64,000 nucleotides of DNA from UBA4717 sp045577925 (lineage in GTDB: Bacteria; Bacillota; Clostridia; Oscillospirales; CAG-272). Every line of letters begins with the position of its first letter. Position 1 is the stretch's first letter. The translations under genes were made by a program, and so were the position numbers. Location of the stretch: NCBI GenBank assembly GCA_045577925.1, contig JAZNJH010000031.1, positions 116,364 through 180,363 of the forward strand, in the 5' to 3' direction. Under the pieces are notes generated by a model. The model searched no databases, was not told the origin of the DNA, and worked only from the letters and a program-made list of their open reading frames with translations. Below, piece by piece: positions 16,999 to 26,653 of the stretch.

Positions 16999-17670
16999 AT
17001 GATAATATGTGAACATAAAGCCTTTGAAAGAATACTTTCGCTCGGGTTTTGCGATACGGCAATACCTGTATCTGTAAGACAAAACGTGGGCGAAGAAGTT
17101 ATTATAACAGCCCTGCCGTCGCTGAAAAATACTGTCAAAGCTTTTCAAAAGCTCTTTGAGGGAAGATATTTTTCAAAGCAAGCGCATGCATGGCTTAGAG
17201 AGAAAGTGCGTCCATTCATGTATGAAATCGGATACAAGGATAACAGACAAAGCAGAAAAATAACACAGATAATGACAAGACCGGGTCACTCTTCTCTGCC
17301 CGATGGCAATTGTCATATACTCAAATCCGACATGCCAAATCTCACCTCAGCTGACGTTTCATCTCTTATTGAATTCGGTCATATAGTAGCCGCAAAAACG
17401 CTTGATAATAAAATAGTGTCCGTAGCATATACAAACCTTGACCCCATCGGCTGCAGTGCTGTTGAGATCGGAGTTGAAACAGCATCGGGTTACAGGCAAC
17501 GCGGATTTGCGAAAGATGCATTGTGTACGCTTATAAACGAGCTTGAGAGAATGAACATTTCTCCGATATACGTCTGTTCAAAGACCAACCGCGCGTCAAT
17601 AAAGCTTGCAGAGTCTTTGAATTTTGAAACAGAAGCATTTGAATACAACTACGTATTCAGGCGCATTTAA
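16999..17670 (+). CDS. GNAT-family N-acetyltransferase
   Basis: The product is 223 residues. The acetyl-CoA pyrophosphate-binding motif is near residues 163-175 (VETASGYRQRGFAKDAL), followed by the usual VCSKTNRASIKLAESLNFE towards the C-terminus. The first 90 residues do not resemble a second acetyltransferase domain. The substrate cannot be read from sequence. I chose the ATG at 16999, placed behind GAAGG, instead of an earlier codon inside addA. It sits between addA and rqcH in one operon. Confidence 0.8.
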   Translation: MIICEHKAFERILSLGFCDTAIPVSVRQNVGEEVIITALPSLKNTVKAFQKLFEGRYFSKQAHAWLREKVRPFMYEIGYKDNRQSRKITQIMTRPGHSSLPDGNCHILKSDMPNLTSADVSSLIEFGHIVAAKTLDNKIVSVAYTNLDPIGCSAVEIGVETASGYRQRGFAKDALCTLINELERMNISPIYVCSKTNRASIKLAESLNFETEAFEYNYVFRRI

Positions 17671-17684
17671 GGAAGGTAAAAACA

Positions 17685-19439
17685 ATGGCTTTTGATGCAG
17701 GCATGCTTGCCGCAACTTTAAATGAAATTTCAAATATAGCTCTGCCCGGGCGAGTTGAAAAGGTTCTCCAACCAACGCACGATGAAATAGTACTTCTTAT
17801 GCACAGCGACTCGGGTAGCATCAGATTATCCATATCTGCCTCGACCAACACACCAAGAATAAATATAACAAACGAGTCAAAAGAAAATCCAAAAGCACCA
17901 CCCATGTTCTGCATGCTTTTGCGAAAGCATCTGAACGGCGCAAAGCTTACAGGCGTACGTCAGCTTTCTTTTGAGCGCGCGGCTGAGCTTACTTTCGATT
18001 CTCGAGATGAACTAGGTTACAGATGTGAAAAATATCTCATTGCTGAAACCATGGGAAAATACAGCAATATCATACTATTATCAAATGAACGCAAAATAAT
18101 AAGCGCGCTTCGCATAATTGATTTCTCATCTAATACAAAACGCCAGATCCTCCCCGGCATGATATACGAGCTTCCTCCCTCAGGTGGCAGGCTTGATCCA
18201 CTGCTCTCGACAAAAAATGATTTTGGCAATAAGCTTGCCGATGTATCTGATAATATTTTATGCGAGAAATTTCTGCTCTCATCGTTTATGGGAATAAGCC
18301 CGCTTATAGCGCGTGAGATAGCTTACAGAGCTACGGGTAATACCTCCGCTCTACTTTGCGAATGTGATAAAGAAAAACTATATTCATCGTTTTCCGATAT
18401 ATTCTCAAAAGTATCAAACAAGACGTTCAAGCCCGTGCTCGTTGCCGATCAAAACGGTAAGATGATCGAGTTTTCGTATACCGATATAAGACAATATGAA
18501 AGCAACGGCATAATTCGCGAGCTTGATTCATTTGCAGAGCTTTTTGAAACGTATTACGGTTCAAGAGAACGTGCCGAAAGGATACGTCAACGTGCAAGCG
18601 ATGTATTGAGGCTGCTTACAAATGCAGAAGCAAGACTTACAAAAAAGCTCGCTGCGCAGAAAAACGAGTTATCTGATTGCTCTGACAAAGATAAATACAG
18701 AGTTTTCGGTGATCTTATCATGTCTTCGCTTCATTTATTAAAAAAAGGCGATAAAGAAGCCCTGCTCACAGATTATTACAGCGAAGATCAAAAGGAAGTA
18801 AAAATAGCACTTGATGAGAAGCTTACACCTACGCAGAATGCTCAAAGATACTATAAAAAATATAATAAAGCAAAAACGGCGGAAAGTGTTCTCGCAAAGC
18901 AGATAGAACTCGCAGAAAAGGAGCTAGAGTATATATATACCGTTTTCGACTCACTGTCAAAATGCGAGACTGAAGCAGATATTACAGAAATACGCAGTGA
19001 GCTGTATCATGCGGGTTATGCTTCAAAAATGAAAAACTACGCCGAACAGAAAAAGCATGCACCAAAGCCGCTTGAGTTTACGTCAAGCTCAGGTTACAGG
19101 ATACTTTGCGGTAAAAATAACAGTCAAAACGATTATATTACCACAAAGCTTGCAGGTAAGCTTGACTTATGGTTTCACGTTAAAAATGCGCCCGGCTCAC
19201 ACGTTATTTTAATCTCGGGTGGCGAAGAACCAGATGCCGTTGACTTTACCGAAGCCGCAACAATAGCTGCGTATTACTCAAAGTTATCCGACGGAGAAAG
19301 TGTTGCAGTTGACTATACGCAGGTCAAGAACGTAAAAAAGCCAAACGGCTCAAAGCCGGGATTTGTTATATATACAACAAACTATACCGCATACGTTACA
19401 CCTGACCGTGAATTAGTTGATAGATTAAAAAAGAAATAA
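17685..19439 (+). CDS. rqcH: Rqc2/RqcH-type ribosome quality-control factor (NFACT; formerly FbpA)
   Basis: RqcH binds stalled 50S-peptidyl-tRNA complexes and recruits tRNA-Ala to add C-terminal alanine tails that mark nascent chains for degradation. The 584-residue protein has the NFACT-N start (DAGMLAATLNEISNIALPGRV), a helix-hairpin-helix and coiled-coil middle (about 290-440), and the NFACT-R domain with LDLWFHVKNAPGSHVIL and VDYTQVKNVKKPNGSKPG. The older fibronectin-binding name is misleading: there is no signal peptide. AAGGAAGG precedes the ATG; the operon ends at the terminator just after the stop. Confidence 0.93.
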   Translation: MAFDAGMLAATLNEISNIALPGRVEKVLQPTHDEIVLLMHSDSGSIRLSISASTNTPRINITNESKENPKAPPMFCMLLRKHLNGAKLTGVRQLSFERAAELTFDSRDELGYRCEKYLIAETMGKYSNIILLSNERKIISALRIIDFSSNTKRQILPGMIYELPPSGGRLDPLLSTKNDFGNKLADVSDNILCEKFLLSSFMGISPLIAREIAYRATGNTSALLCECDKEKLYSSFSDIFSKVSNKTFKPVLVADQNGKMIEFSYTDIRQYESNGIIRELDSFAELFETYYGSRERAERIRQRASDVLRLLTNAEARLTKKLAAQKNELSDCSDKDKYRVFGDLIMSSLHLLKKGDKEALLTDYYSEDQKEVKIALDEKLTPTQNAQRYYKKYNKAKTAESVLAKQIELAEKELEYIYTVFDSLSKCETEADITEIRSELYHAGYASKMKNYAEQKKHAPKPLEFTSSSGYRILCGKNNSQNDYITTKLAGKLDLWFHVKNAPGSHVILISGGEEPDAVDFTEAATIAAYYSKLSDGESVAVDYTQVKNVKKPNGSKPGFVIYTTNYTAYVTPDRELVDRLKKK

Positions 19440-19440
19440 C

Positions 19441-19476
19441 AAAAAATCTCCGAGTTTAAAACTCGGAGATTTTTTG
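19441..19476. terminator. Bidirectional terminator
   Basis: A perfect inverted repeat AAAAAATCTCCGAGT / ACTCGGAGATTTTTT around a short loop. It has T runs on both strands, so it ends rqcH on plus and the lipoprotein gene on minus. Confidence 0.95.
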
Positions 19477-19480
19477 TTAT

Positions 19481-21175
19481 TCATAACGTTGTTGCCGGAT
19501 CGCTGTAATCCCCAATTCCGGAGAAGCAGTTTACCTTATCCTGCATATAGAACTGAGTATTTGCAAGCATAGCATCATTTCCTTCCGCGCCAGGCATTTC
19601 GGGAATCCCATCAGGTCTCTCGCCCTTCATTTGGAAATCTTCTCTATCAGGCCTTTCCATATTTTCTCGGTCATTGCCTCTTTGAGGGAACTCATCTTTA
19701 GGCATTTCGGGAAACTCGTCGGGCTTCATTTCAGGCGTATTGGGCATATCTCCCTTAGGAAACTCAGGCATATCATCCGGTCTGACAAAACCGTGTCCGT
19801 AATTGTTGCCGCCCATTTGCTCTCGGTTAAAATTCGGCCTGAATTCAACATCGGTGCCCGTAAAGGATTGTATTACTGCTCCGGTATAAGAAGTGATACT
19901 CGAAGGGTCATATACACCGCTTATTTCACTTCCTACTATATTGCCACCGATATAGACATTATAAGTGTCTTCGAGTGCAAAGTCCGGAGATGAGATCACT
20001 GCACCTTTGTATCTTCGTACGTCGGAGCCAACGATCTCGTCTTCGGAAGGATCGTAAGCAAATACCACGCTTCCGTCTTCACGCGTTATTATGATCGCAT
20101 CGTCAGACTGCTTATACTCAGCAAACTGCAGATTCATCGTTACCTGGTTGCTGTCGCTCTCTGCCCAATCCATCGTTGAACCAAGCGCCACTACTGTACC
20201 GCCGTTGACAAATGAACCCATATCGCTGTCAAGTCCTGCGTCTGCCGCAGGATTTGCGCTGGCTATTACCGAACCGCCGTTGATAACGAGCCAGCCGTTA
20301 GAATCAATACCATCGCCCTCGTCACCTAGTCCTGCAATTATTCTGAGGTTTCCTCCGTTTATGGTAGTTACTGATACACCGTCTTCGTTTGTATTTATAC
20401 CGTCGTTACCCGAGCGTATGTTTATGTTTCCACCGTTTATCGTAAGGTGTAATTCTGTGTCTAGACCTTCATTATCTGCAGTTATATCAAGAAGTCCCGT
20501 ATTACCTGAAACGTTCATCGACATATATGAATATACCGCCGCGTCCTGCTTCCAAAGCTTCTTTTCTTCTGCCTGATCCTTATAAATCCTTGCCACGTGA
20601 GATCCGTTTATTATATTCTCGCTATTATCGGCAATAATGATATTCGCTCCTGCCGCCGTTGTGTCCACATCATATGTTGCCGTTTCTGCTGACCATTTGT
20701 TATCGCACTCGTATACGTTTAAAAACAGTATCGCAGGTGCGACCTCGCAGTTTATATTTACAGAATCAAGAATAAGCTCAACAACTGCAGTCGGATCAGT
20801 TTTCGCTTCTTCTCCGAGATCAATCCGTACTTGTCCGAGTTCAAGCTCGCCTGTTAATCTGTACGTGCCCGGCTTAGTTATGTTTATTACCGTGTGAGAA
20901 TCAGCTACTTCTGCGCTGTGACGCTCACTTGGTTCGCCCTCTCCGTACGGGTTGCCGCTGTCATATGTAACTCTGTCTTCATAATAAATTATGTCATTAC
21001 TCGTATATACCGACACAGAATCACCGTTTTCTATATTTTTACCATTTACGGTAATACGTTCGTTTGACATAGTTATAATAGTTTCTGCACCTTGGGTATC
21101 ACTGTTACATGCTGCAAGACTGATCAAAGCCATGATCATAATCAAAATAGCTGATAATATCTTACGTGAATTCAT
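19481..21175 (-). CDS. Carbohydrate-binding (Cthe_2159-type) lipoprotein
   Basis: A 564-residue surface lipoprotein: the signal peptide ends in a lipobox LAAC (Cys22). The body, about residues 70-430, matches the Cthe_2159 family, a parallel beta-helix first described as cellulose/acid-sugar binding. The pattern is repeated NGG turns (TINGGNINIRSGNDGINTNE, TTINGGNLRIIAG, LVINGGSVIASAN, FVNGGTVVALG). The C-terminal 110 residues are low complexity, rich in Met, Pro, Asp and Glu (repeats of the form MPEFPKGD, DEFPEMPK), probably an extended flexible segment. CGGAGG precedes the ATG. It is a single gene between two terminators. Confidence 0.82.
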   Translation of the reverse strand: MNSRKILSAILIMIMALISLAACNSDTQGAETIITMSNERITVNGKNIENGDSVSVYTSNDIIYYEDRVTYDSGNPYGEGEPSERHSAEVADSHTVINITKPGTYRLTGELELGQVRIDLGEEAKTDPTAVVELILDSVNINCEVAPAILFLNVYECDNKWSAETATYDVDTTAAGANIIIADNSENIINGSHVARIYKDQAEEKKLWKQDAAVYSYMSMNVSGNTGLLDITADNEGLDTELHLTINGGNINIRSGNDGINTNEDGVSVTTINGGNLRIIAGLGDEGDGIDSNGWLVINGGSVIASANPAADAGLDSDMGSFVNGGTVVALGSTMDWAESDSNQVTMNLQFAEYKQSDDAIIITREDGSVVFAYDPSEDEIVGSDVRRYKGAVISSPDFALEDTYNVYIGGNIVGSEISGVYDPSSITSYTGAVIQSFTGTDVEFRPNFNREQMGGNNYGHGFVRPDDMPEFPKGDMPNTPEMKPDEFPEMPKDEFPQRGNDRENMERPDREDFQMKGERPDGIPEMPGAEGNDAMLANTQFYMQDKVNCFSGIGDYSDPATTL

Positions 21176-21267
21176 AAAATCCTCCGAATATTTGATACGC
21201 TTATTCTACATCAATATTATAACTTTTTCGTGACGGATAGTCAATTCTTATATGAATTTCAAATGAA

Positions 21268-21296
21268 TAAAAAAGCCGGGTAGCAAAATACCCGAC
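21268..21296 (-). terminator. Terminator of the argCJBDF operon
   Basis: Minus strand hairpin GTCGGGTA / TACCCGGC (21275-21296) followed by a run of T, 10 bases after the argF stop. Confidence 0.9.
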
Positions 21297-21305
21297 TTTA
21301 AAATA

Positions 21306-22214
21306 TTATTTATCACCAAGGCACTTAACGAGAACTGCCTTCTGAACGTGCAGTCTGTTTTCTGCTTCATCAAAGATCTCGTCTGCATGTGCTTCAAAAA
21401 CCTTTGCGGTTATCTCTTCCTCACGATGTGCAGGCAGGCAATGCTGTACCATAACGTCAGGCTTAGCAACTTCTATTACACTGTCATTTATCTGATAGCT
21501 CTTGAAGATCTTACGTCTTTCTTCTGCCTCGGATTCCTGACCCATAGAAGCCCATACGTCTGTAAAGAGCACGTCGGAATCAGCTGCCGCTTCAAGAATA
21601 TTGTCTGTGCATAAAAATTCTCCGTTTTCGCTTGCCCACTTCATAATCTCTGCATCGGGCTCATATCCCTTAGGACATGCTACGCTTACCTTCATACCCA
21701 TTTTTATGCCGCCTACTATAAGCGAGTTGGTCATATTGTTACCGTCGCCGATATAGCACATTTTCTTGCCTTCAAGATTACCCTTGTGCTCCCTCATTGT
21801 CATAAGGTCAGCAAGCACCTGGCAGGGATGGCAGTAGTCTGTAAGGCCGTTGATTATCGGAATACTTCCGTACTCTGCAAGAGCTTCAACCTCAGACTGT
21901 GCAAAAGTTCTTATCATAATTCCGTCAAGATAACGTGAAAGCACGCGTGCAGTGTCTTCAACAGGCTCGCCGCGGCCTATCTGAAGGTCACGCGAGCTCA
22001 AAAAGAGTGCGTTTCCACCAAGATCGTACATACCAACCTCAAAGGATACACGCGTTCTTGTTGATGATTTTTCAAAAATCATACCAAGCGTCTTTCCCTT
22101 GAGAAGATGATGCTCTATGCCGTGCTTCTTTTCGTATTTAAGCTGGTCCGCTATGTTAAGTATTTCTATTATCTCCTTTTTGGAGAGGTCCATTAACTTA
22201 AGTAAATGCTTCAT
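21306..22214 (-). CDS. argF: Ornithine carbamoyltransferase
   Basis: Joins carbamoyl phosphate and ornithine to citrulline. The protein is 302 residues, the normal length. The carbamoyl-phosphate motif KSSTRTR is at residues 49-55, HPCQ near 131, and the catalytic HCLPAHR near 264. It is the last gene of argC-argJ-argB-argD-argF. A catabolic (arcB) role is unlikely because the neighbours are all biosynthetic and arcA/arcC are absent. Confidence 0.96.
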   Translation of the reverse strand: MKHLLKLMDLSKKEIIEILNIADQLKYEKKHGIEHHLLKGKTLGMIFEKSSTRTRVSFEVGMYDLGGNALFLSSRDLQIGRGEPVEDTARVLSRYLDGIMIRTFAQSEVEALAEYGSIPIINGLTDYCHPCQVLADLMTMREHKGNLEGKKMCYIGDGNNMTNSLIVGGIKMGMKVSVACPKGYEPDAEIMKWASENGEFLCTDNILEAAADSDVLFTDVWASMGQESEAEERRKIFKSYQINDSVIEVAKPDVMVQHCLPAHREEEITAKVFEAHADEIFDEAENRLHVQKAVLVKCLGDK

Positions 22215-22230
22215 AATAATTACCTTTCTT

Positions 22231-23397
22231 TCAAACGGGCTTTGCCGCTTCTTTAATTACTTCGATAGCAGTTTTAAGCTGATCCATCGGTATATTCAGA
22301 GCCGGAAGAAGTCTGACTTTATGCTTTGCCTTTATCGGCATAACGCCGTTTTCCATACATTTTGCAATAACCTCTGATGCATCACGCTCTGTTTCAATGC
22401 CGAGCATAAGCCCAAGTCCCGTTACGCTCTTGATTCCGGGCGCGCCTTCAAGTGAAGATTTAATATACTCACTTCTCTCTCTAACGCCGTCAAGAAGCTT
22501 ATCGTCGAGTCTTTCAAAAATGCTGAGAGCTCCTGCGCATGCAACGGGATTGCCTCCGAAAGTAGAACCGTGGTCTCCGCGGCATAAAACGTTACACGTT
22601 TTTTCATTGAACATAGTAGCTCCGATCGGGAGCCCGCCGCCAAGCCCCTTAGCTGTGCTGACGATATCGGGAGTTATACCGAAATGCATATAGCCGTAAA
22701 GCTTACCTGTACGCCCGTTACCGCACTGTACCTCGTCTGCAATAAGAAGTATATCTTTTTCTTTAGCTATTTTAACAACCGTTTCAACAAAGTCTTTATC
22801 AAGCGGATTAACACCGCCCTCGCCCTGAAGCGGCTCAAACATAATTGCAGCCACTTTGTTTTCAACTGCAAGCTTTTCAAGCATCTCGCTATTGTTTGTT
22901 TCACAGTAGATGAAGCCCTCTGTAAGGGGAGTGAACATCTTGTGAAAAACATCCTGTCCGGTTGCGGAAAGTGTTGTTATCGTTCTGCCGTGAAAGCTTC
23001 CTGTCAGCGTTATTATGTTATAATATTCTGCACCATGCTTTTCTGCAGCATATTTACGCGCGGTCTTTATAGCACACTCATTCGCTTCAGCTCCGGAATT
23101 TGAAAAAAAGACCTTTTTCATTCCCGTCTTTTCGCACATAAGCTCTGCAAGCTTTGCGCAGGGAGCGCTGTAATAGAGATTTGATGTGTGCTGAAAGAGG
23201 TTAAGCTGTTTATTGACAGCTTCTATCCACTTGTCATCACACAAGCCAAACGTGTTAACTGCAATTCCCGTTGAGAGGTCTATGTACTCCTTACCTTGCA
23301 AGTCCTTTACTATACTGCCATTTCCTGATACTATCTCAACAGGAAAACGGGCATACGTATCAGCAACGTAAGTTGAATCAAGTATTTTTGTATCCAT
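22231..23397 (-). CDS. argD: Acetylornithine aminotransferase
   Basis: A PLP-dependent class III aminotransferase that converts N-acetylglutamate semialdehyde to N-acetylornithine. 388 residues. The motifs are FFSNSGAEANECAIK, GSFHGRT, LLIADEVQCGNGRTGK and the PLP lysine in VSTAKGLGGGLPIGA. I set the start at 23397 (MDTKILD), behind AAGGG, rather than the longer frame that overlaps argB. It lies 19 bases after argB and 16 before argF. Confidence 0.95.
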   Translation of the reverse strand: MDTKILDSTYVADTYARFPVEIVSGNGSIVKDLQGKEYIDLSTGIAVNTFGLCDDKWIEAVNKQLNLFQHTSNLYYSAPCAKLAELMCEKTGMKKVFFSNSGAEANECAIKTARKYAAEKHGAEYYNIITLTGSFHGRTITTLSATGQDVFHKMFTPLTEGFIYCETNNSEMLEKLAVENKVAAIMFEPLQGEGGVNPLDKDFVETVVKIAKEKDILLIADEVQCGNGRTGKLYGYMHFGITPDIVSTAKGLGGGLPIGATMFNEKTCNVLCRGDHGSTFGGNPVACAGALSIFERLDDKLLDGVRERSEYIKSSLEGAPGIKSVTGLGLMLGIETERDASEVIAKCMENGVMPIKAKHKVRLLPALNIPMDQLKTAIEVIKEAAKPV

Positions 23398-23416
23398 ATA
23401 TTTACACCCTTGGCTA

Positions 23417-24283
23417 TTAAAGCCTGTCTCCTGATACGAACATTGTACCGATGCCCTCATCGGTTAGCGTTTCAATAAGTATAGAGTGAGGCACTCTTCC
23501 GTCTATTATAAAGACTTTTCTAACACCGCGTCTAATTGCTTCTGTACAGCATTCGATCTTAGGTATCATACCGCCGGATATTATACCTTCGCGGATAAGA
23601 CTCGGTGTTTCGCTGACCGTTATTTTTGGGATAAGCGTTGAAGGATCGTCTTTATCTCTGAGTATACCGCATATATCGGTCATAGAAACAAGGCTTTCAG
23701 CACCAAGCTCGGCTGCGATCATTGCAGCAACCGTATCTGCATTTATATTATATACGTTGTTATCCATATCACAACCGATAGACGATATTACAGGTATGTA
23801 ACCATTGTCGAGCAAAATATTGATAGGTTCAACGTTAACCGATACTATCTCTCCAACGTATCCGAGCTTTTCATCAAGCTGCTTTGCAACTATAAGCTTA
23901 CCGTCAGGGCCGGAAAGACCAACAGATTTTCCACCGCGGCTTTCTATAAGATTAACAAGCGATTTATTAACCTTACCGGCAAGCACCATCTGAGCAATTT
24001 CTGCAGTTTCCGCATCAGTCACTCTGAGTCCGTTTACAAAGGTACTCTCCTTGCCTACTCTTTTGAGCATGTCGCTGATCTCAGGACCACCGCCGTGAAC
24101 GAGCACGACCTTTATGCCGATAAGCGAGAGAAGAACTATATCGCCCATTACGGCATTCTTAAGCTCTTCATTTATCATAGCGTTTCCGCCGTATTTTACA
24201 ACGATAATTTTGTCCTTGTATTTCTGTATGTATGGAAGCGCCTCCGTTAATATCTGCGCTCTGTCTGTGTTATTTATCTTCAT
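23417..24283 (-). CDS. argB: Acetylglutamate kinase
   Basis: Phosphorylates N-acetylglutamate, the second step of arginine synthesis. 288 residues, with KYGGNAM (phosphate binding), VLVHGGGPEIS, a NAG-binding GLRVTDAET, and the nucleotide-binding NINADTVAAMIA. Length and motifs are normal. Feedback inhibition by arginine is usual for kinases with an N-terminal extension such as this one (ALPYIQKYKDKI), but that is family knowledge, not shown here. Confidence 0.97.
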   Translation of the reverse strand: MKINNTDRAQILTEALPYIQKYKDKIIVVKYGGNAMINEELKNAVMGDIVLLSLIGIKVVLVHGGGPEISDMLKRVGKESTFVNGLRVTDAETAEIAQMVLAGKVNKSLVNLIESRGGKSVGLSGPDGKLIVAKQLDEKLGYVGEIVSVNVEPINILLDNGYIPVISSIGCDMDNNVYNINADTVAAMIAAELGAESLVSMTDICGILRDKDDPSTLIPKITVSETPSLIREGIISGGMIPKIECCTEAIRRGVRKVFIIDGRVPHSILIETLTDEGIGTMFVSGDRL

Positions 24284-24301
24284 AATTTCTGCCTCTTTTT
24301 A

Positions 24302-25513
24302 TCAGGTGCGGTAATCACCGTTTATTTTGACGTAATCATACGTAAGGTCGCAACCCCAGGCGGTAGCACTCACGTTGCCGAGATTCAAATCGATAACTGT
24401 TGTTATCTCGTCCTCGGACAATATCTTCTTTGCTTCATCCTCTGAGAAATCAACGCCTGCGCCGTTTCTGCAAACCATGATCTCTCCGGCCTTAGACTTG
24501 AAGTAAACGTCTATTTTATTAACGTCAACGTCAGCCTGACTGTATCCTATTGCACAAAGCACACGACCCCAGTTAGCATCAGCGCCGAACATTGCAGCTT
24601 TATAAAGCGATGATGTTACAACCGATTTTGCAACAGTTTTAGCAGTCTTAAGATCGGGGGCAGAGTTGACCTCGATTTCAAGCATCTTCGTCGCTCCCTC
24701 GCCGTCACCTGCAATACACTTGCAAAGATAAACGGTAATACTGTTAAGAGCTTTCATAAACTCGTCAAATGCTTCGCCCTCACAGTCAATAATATCGTTT
24801 CCTGCTTCACCGTTTGCAAGGACTGTAACCATATCATTTGTTGACGTATCACCGTCAACGCTTACCATGTTAAAGGTATTTTCTATATCACTCTTTAATG
24901 CCTTTGAAAGCATATCGGGCGATATTTTACAGTCGGTGGTTATAAACACAAGCATCGTTGCCATGTTGGGGTGTATCATACCCGAGCCTTTTGCTATACC
25001 GCCGATCTTGCATTCAACGCCACCTATATCAAAGCTTACTGCAATTTCTTTAAGCTTTACGTCGGTTGTCATTATACCAAGTGCCGCCTCTGTGCTGTTA
25101 TCGCCAAGCGACTCTACAAGCTTTGGCATAGCATTCTTAATCGGGGTAATATCAAGAGGCTGACCTATAACTCCCGTTGATGCCACAACAACGTCGGTTT
25201 TATCAATACCAAGTGCAGCTGATGTAAGAGCGCACATTTCTTCTGCTATTTCTATACCGTTCGCATTACATGTATTAGCATTACCGCTGTTGCAGATTAT
25301 GGCACGTGCATATCCGTTTGCCACGTTGTTTTTAGTAACGGTTATAGGCGCGCCTTTAACAAGATTTGTCGTATATACGCAAGCCGCAGCAGCCTCACGC
25401 GAGCTAACTATCAGGCTTAAATCATTTTTTGTTTTGTTCTTTCTTATTCCCGCATGTACGCCTGCCGCTTTAAAGCCTTTAGCCGCACATACACCGCCGT
25501 TTATAATTTTCAT
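24302..25513 (-). CDS. argJ: Bifunctional glutamate N-acetyltransferase / N-acetylglutamate synthase
   Basis: ArgJ transfers the acetyl group from acetylornithine to glutamate, giving the cyclic pathway, and often also uses acetyl-CoA. 403 residues. The autocleavage site is intact: KGSGMIHPNMATMLVF, with the nucleophilic Thr of MAT|ML splitting alpha and beta chains. I prefer the ATG at 25513 (MKIINGGVCAAKG) behind AAAGGA over a TTG at 25528. It lies between argC and argB. No separate argE or argA is visible in the operon, which fits a recycling pathway. Confidence 0.96.
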   Translation of the reverse strand: MKIINGGVCAAKGFKAAGVHAGIRKNKTKNDLSLIVSSREAAAACVYTTNLVKGAPITVTKNNVANGYARAIICNSGNANTCNANGIEIAEEMCALTSAALGIDKTDVVVASTGVIGQPLDITPIKNAMPKLVESLGDNSTEAALGIMTTDVKLKEIAVSFDIGGVECKIGGIAKGSGMIHPNMATMLVFITTDCKISPDMLSKALKSDIENTFNMVSVDGDTSTNDMVTVLANGEAGNDIIDCEGEAFDEFMKALNSITVYLCKCIAGDGEGATKMLEIEVNSAPDLKTAKTVAKSVVTSSLYKAAMFGADANWGRVLCAIGYSQADVDVNKIDVYFKSKAGEIMVCRNGAGVDFSEDEAKKILSEDEITTVIDLNLGNVSATAWGCDLTYDYVKINGDYRT

Positions 25514-25528
25514 ATTAAATCCTTTCAA

Positions 25529-26458
25529 TCAAAGCTCAAGCCCGTCTGTTACATCAAAGCCAAGCACTATATTCATACATTCAAGAGCACATCCCGATGC
25601 ACCATGACCAAGATTATCAAATGCCGCGCAAAGAAGTATGCGCTCGTCGTTACCAAGCACGCTTATCTCCATACTGTCAAGGCCCGACATTTTAGCTCCC
25701 GACAAAAATCCGCCTTCCGCAATTTCGTCGGTGTATTTTACAACCGGTCCGTTATAAAGTGCTTTATATACCTTTTTGATATCATCGACCGAGCCGTATT
25801 TAAGATCCTTAGCAAAAAGCGGTACAGTCACGATCATGCCGCTGTAAAAATCAGAAACAATCGGGCAGAATATCGGATTATGCTCAAGCATACACACTGC
25901 CTTCATTTCTTTAAGATGCTTGTGATTCTGCGTAAGTCCGTACTGCCTGGGAGCTTCCATAAGAGGTGTTTTGGATTCACCCTCGTATTCGGCTATCATC
26001 TTTTTGCCGCCGCCTGAATATCCGGTTATTGAATGGCAGAAGAGCGCTGTGTCTTTATCAAGTATACCTGCTTTTATAAGCGGATAAACCAGCGCAACAA
26101 ATCCTCCGGCATGACATCCGGGTACTGCTATTCTTTTAGAGTTCTTTATCTTTTCATACTGATCTGCAGAAAGCTCAGGCAGACCGTATACAAAATCTGG
26201 ATGCTTTCTGTGAGCAGTTGAAGTATCTATAATTACCGTATCGGGATTTGAGCAAAGCGACACCGCCTCTATTGCGGCCTCATCAGGAAGACAAAGAAAA
26301 GTTATATCACTTTTATTTATTGCTTCTCTTCTCTTTTCCTTATCCTTACGATCTGCTTCGTTTAATCTTATAAGCTCAATATCTTTTCTGTTCTCAAGTC
26401 TTTGGTATATACGCAGGCCGGTAGTTCCCACACTGCCGTCGATAAACACCTTTTTCAT
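25529..26458 (-). CDS. argC: N-acetyl-gamma-glutamyl-phosphate reductase
   Basis: NADPH-dependent reduction of N-acetylglutamyl phosphate. At 309 residues it belongs to the shorter (type 2) AGPR class. The dinucleotide-binding start KKVFIDGSVGTTGLRI and the catalytic cysteine in IAVPGCHAGGF are visible. It is the first gene of the arginine operon. I set the start at 26458, behind GGAAGGG, rather than at the longer in-frame codon. A promoter and an ARG-box-like palindrome lie 45-100 bases upstream. Confidence 0.94.
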   Translation of the reverse strand: MKKVFIDGSVGTTGLRIYQRLENRKDIELIRLNEADRKDKEKRREAINKSDITFLCLPDEAAIEAVSLCSNPDTVIIDTSTAHRKHPDFVYGLPELSADQYEKIKNSKRIAVPGCHAGGFVALVYPLIKAGILDKDTALFCHSITGYSGGGKKMIAEYEGESKTPLMEAPRQYGLTQNHKHLKEMKAVCMLEHNPIFCPIVSDFYSGMIVTVPLFAKDLKYGSVDDIKKVYKALYNGPVVKYTDEIAEGGFLSGAKMSGLDSMEISVLGNDERILLCAAFDNLGHGASGCALECMNIVLGFDVTDGLEL

Positions 26459-26501
26459 GTATACCCTTCCTTTCACTTTATCTTGCTAACAATAGTTGAA
26501 C

Positions 26502-26517
26502 TTCAATAATTATTCAC
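26502..26517. promoter_or_regulatory. Probable ArgR operator (ARG box)
   Basis: GTGAATAATTATTGAA on the minus strand is one base away from the ArgR half-site palindrome GAATwwwwATTC. It lies just downstream of the argC -10 element, a position where ArgR would block transcription. TGCAT/TTGCAA-rich repeats further up (26541-26580) may be weaker sites. Confidence 0.6.
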
Positions 26518-26527
26518 CATATGCATT

Positions 26528-26556
26528 ATTATACATCTTTTTTGCATAAATTGCAA
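26528..26556 (-). promoter_or_regulatory. Promoter of argCJBDF
   Basis: Minus strand: -35 TTGCAA (26551-26556), 17-bp spacer, -10 TATAAT (26528-26533). The start would be near 26521, just before the ARG-box-like site. Confidence 0.7.
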
Positions 26557-26653
26557 TATATTTTGCATATTTATTTGCAAGTTCGTGTATTTTTTTACAT
26601 TTTAGAACAAATTTGCGGTAACTTTAACGAATTTTTATTAATTTTTAATAAAA

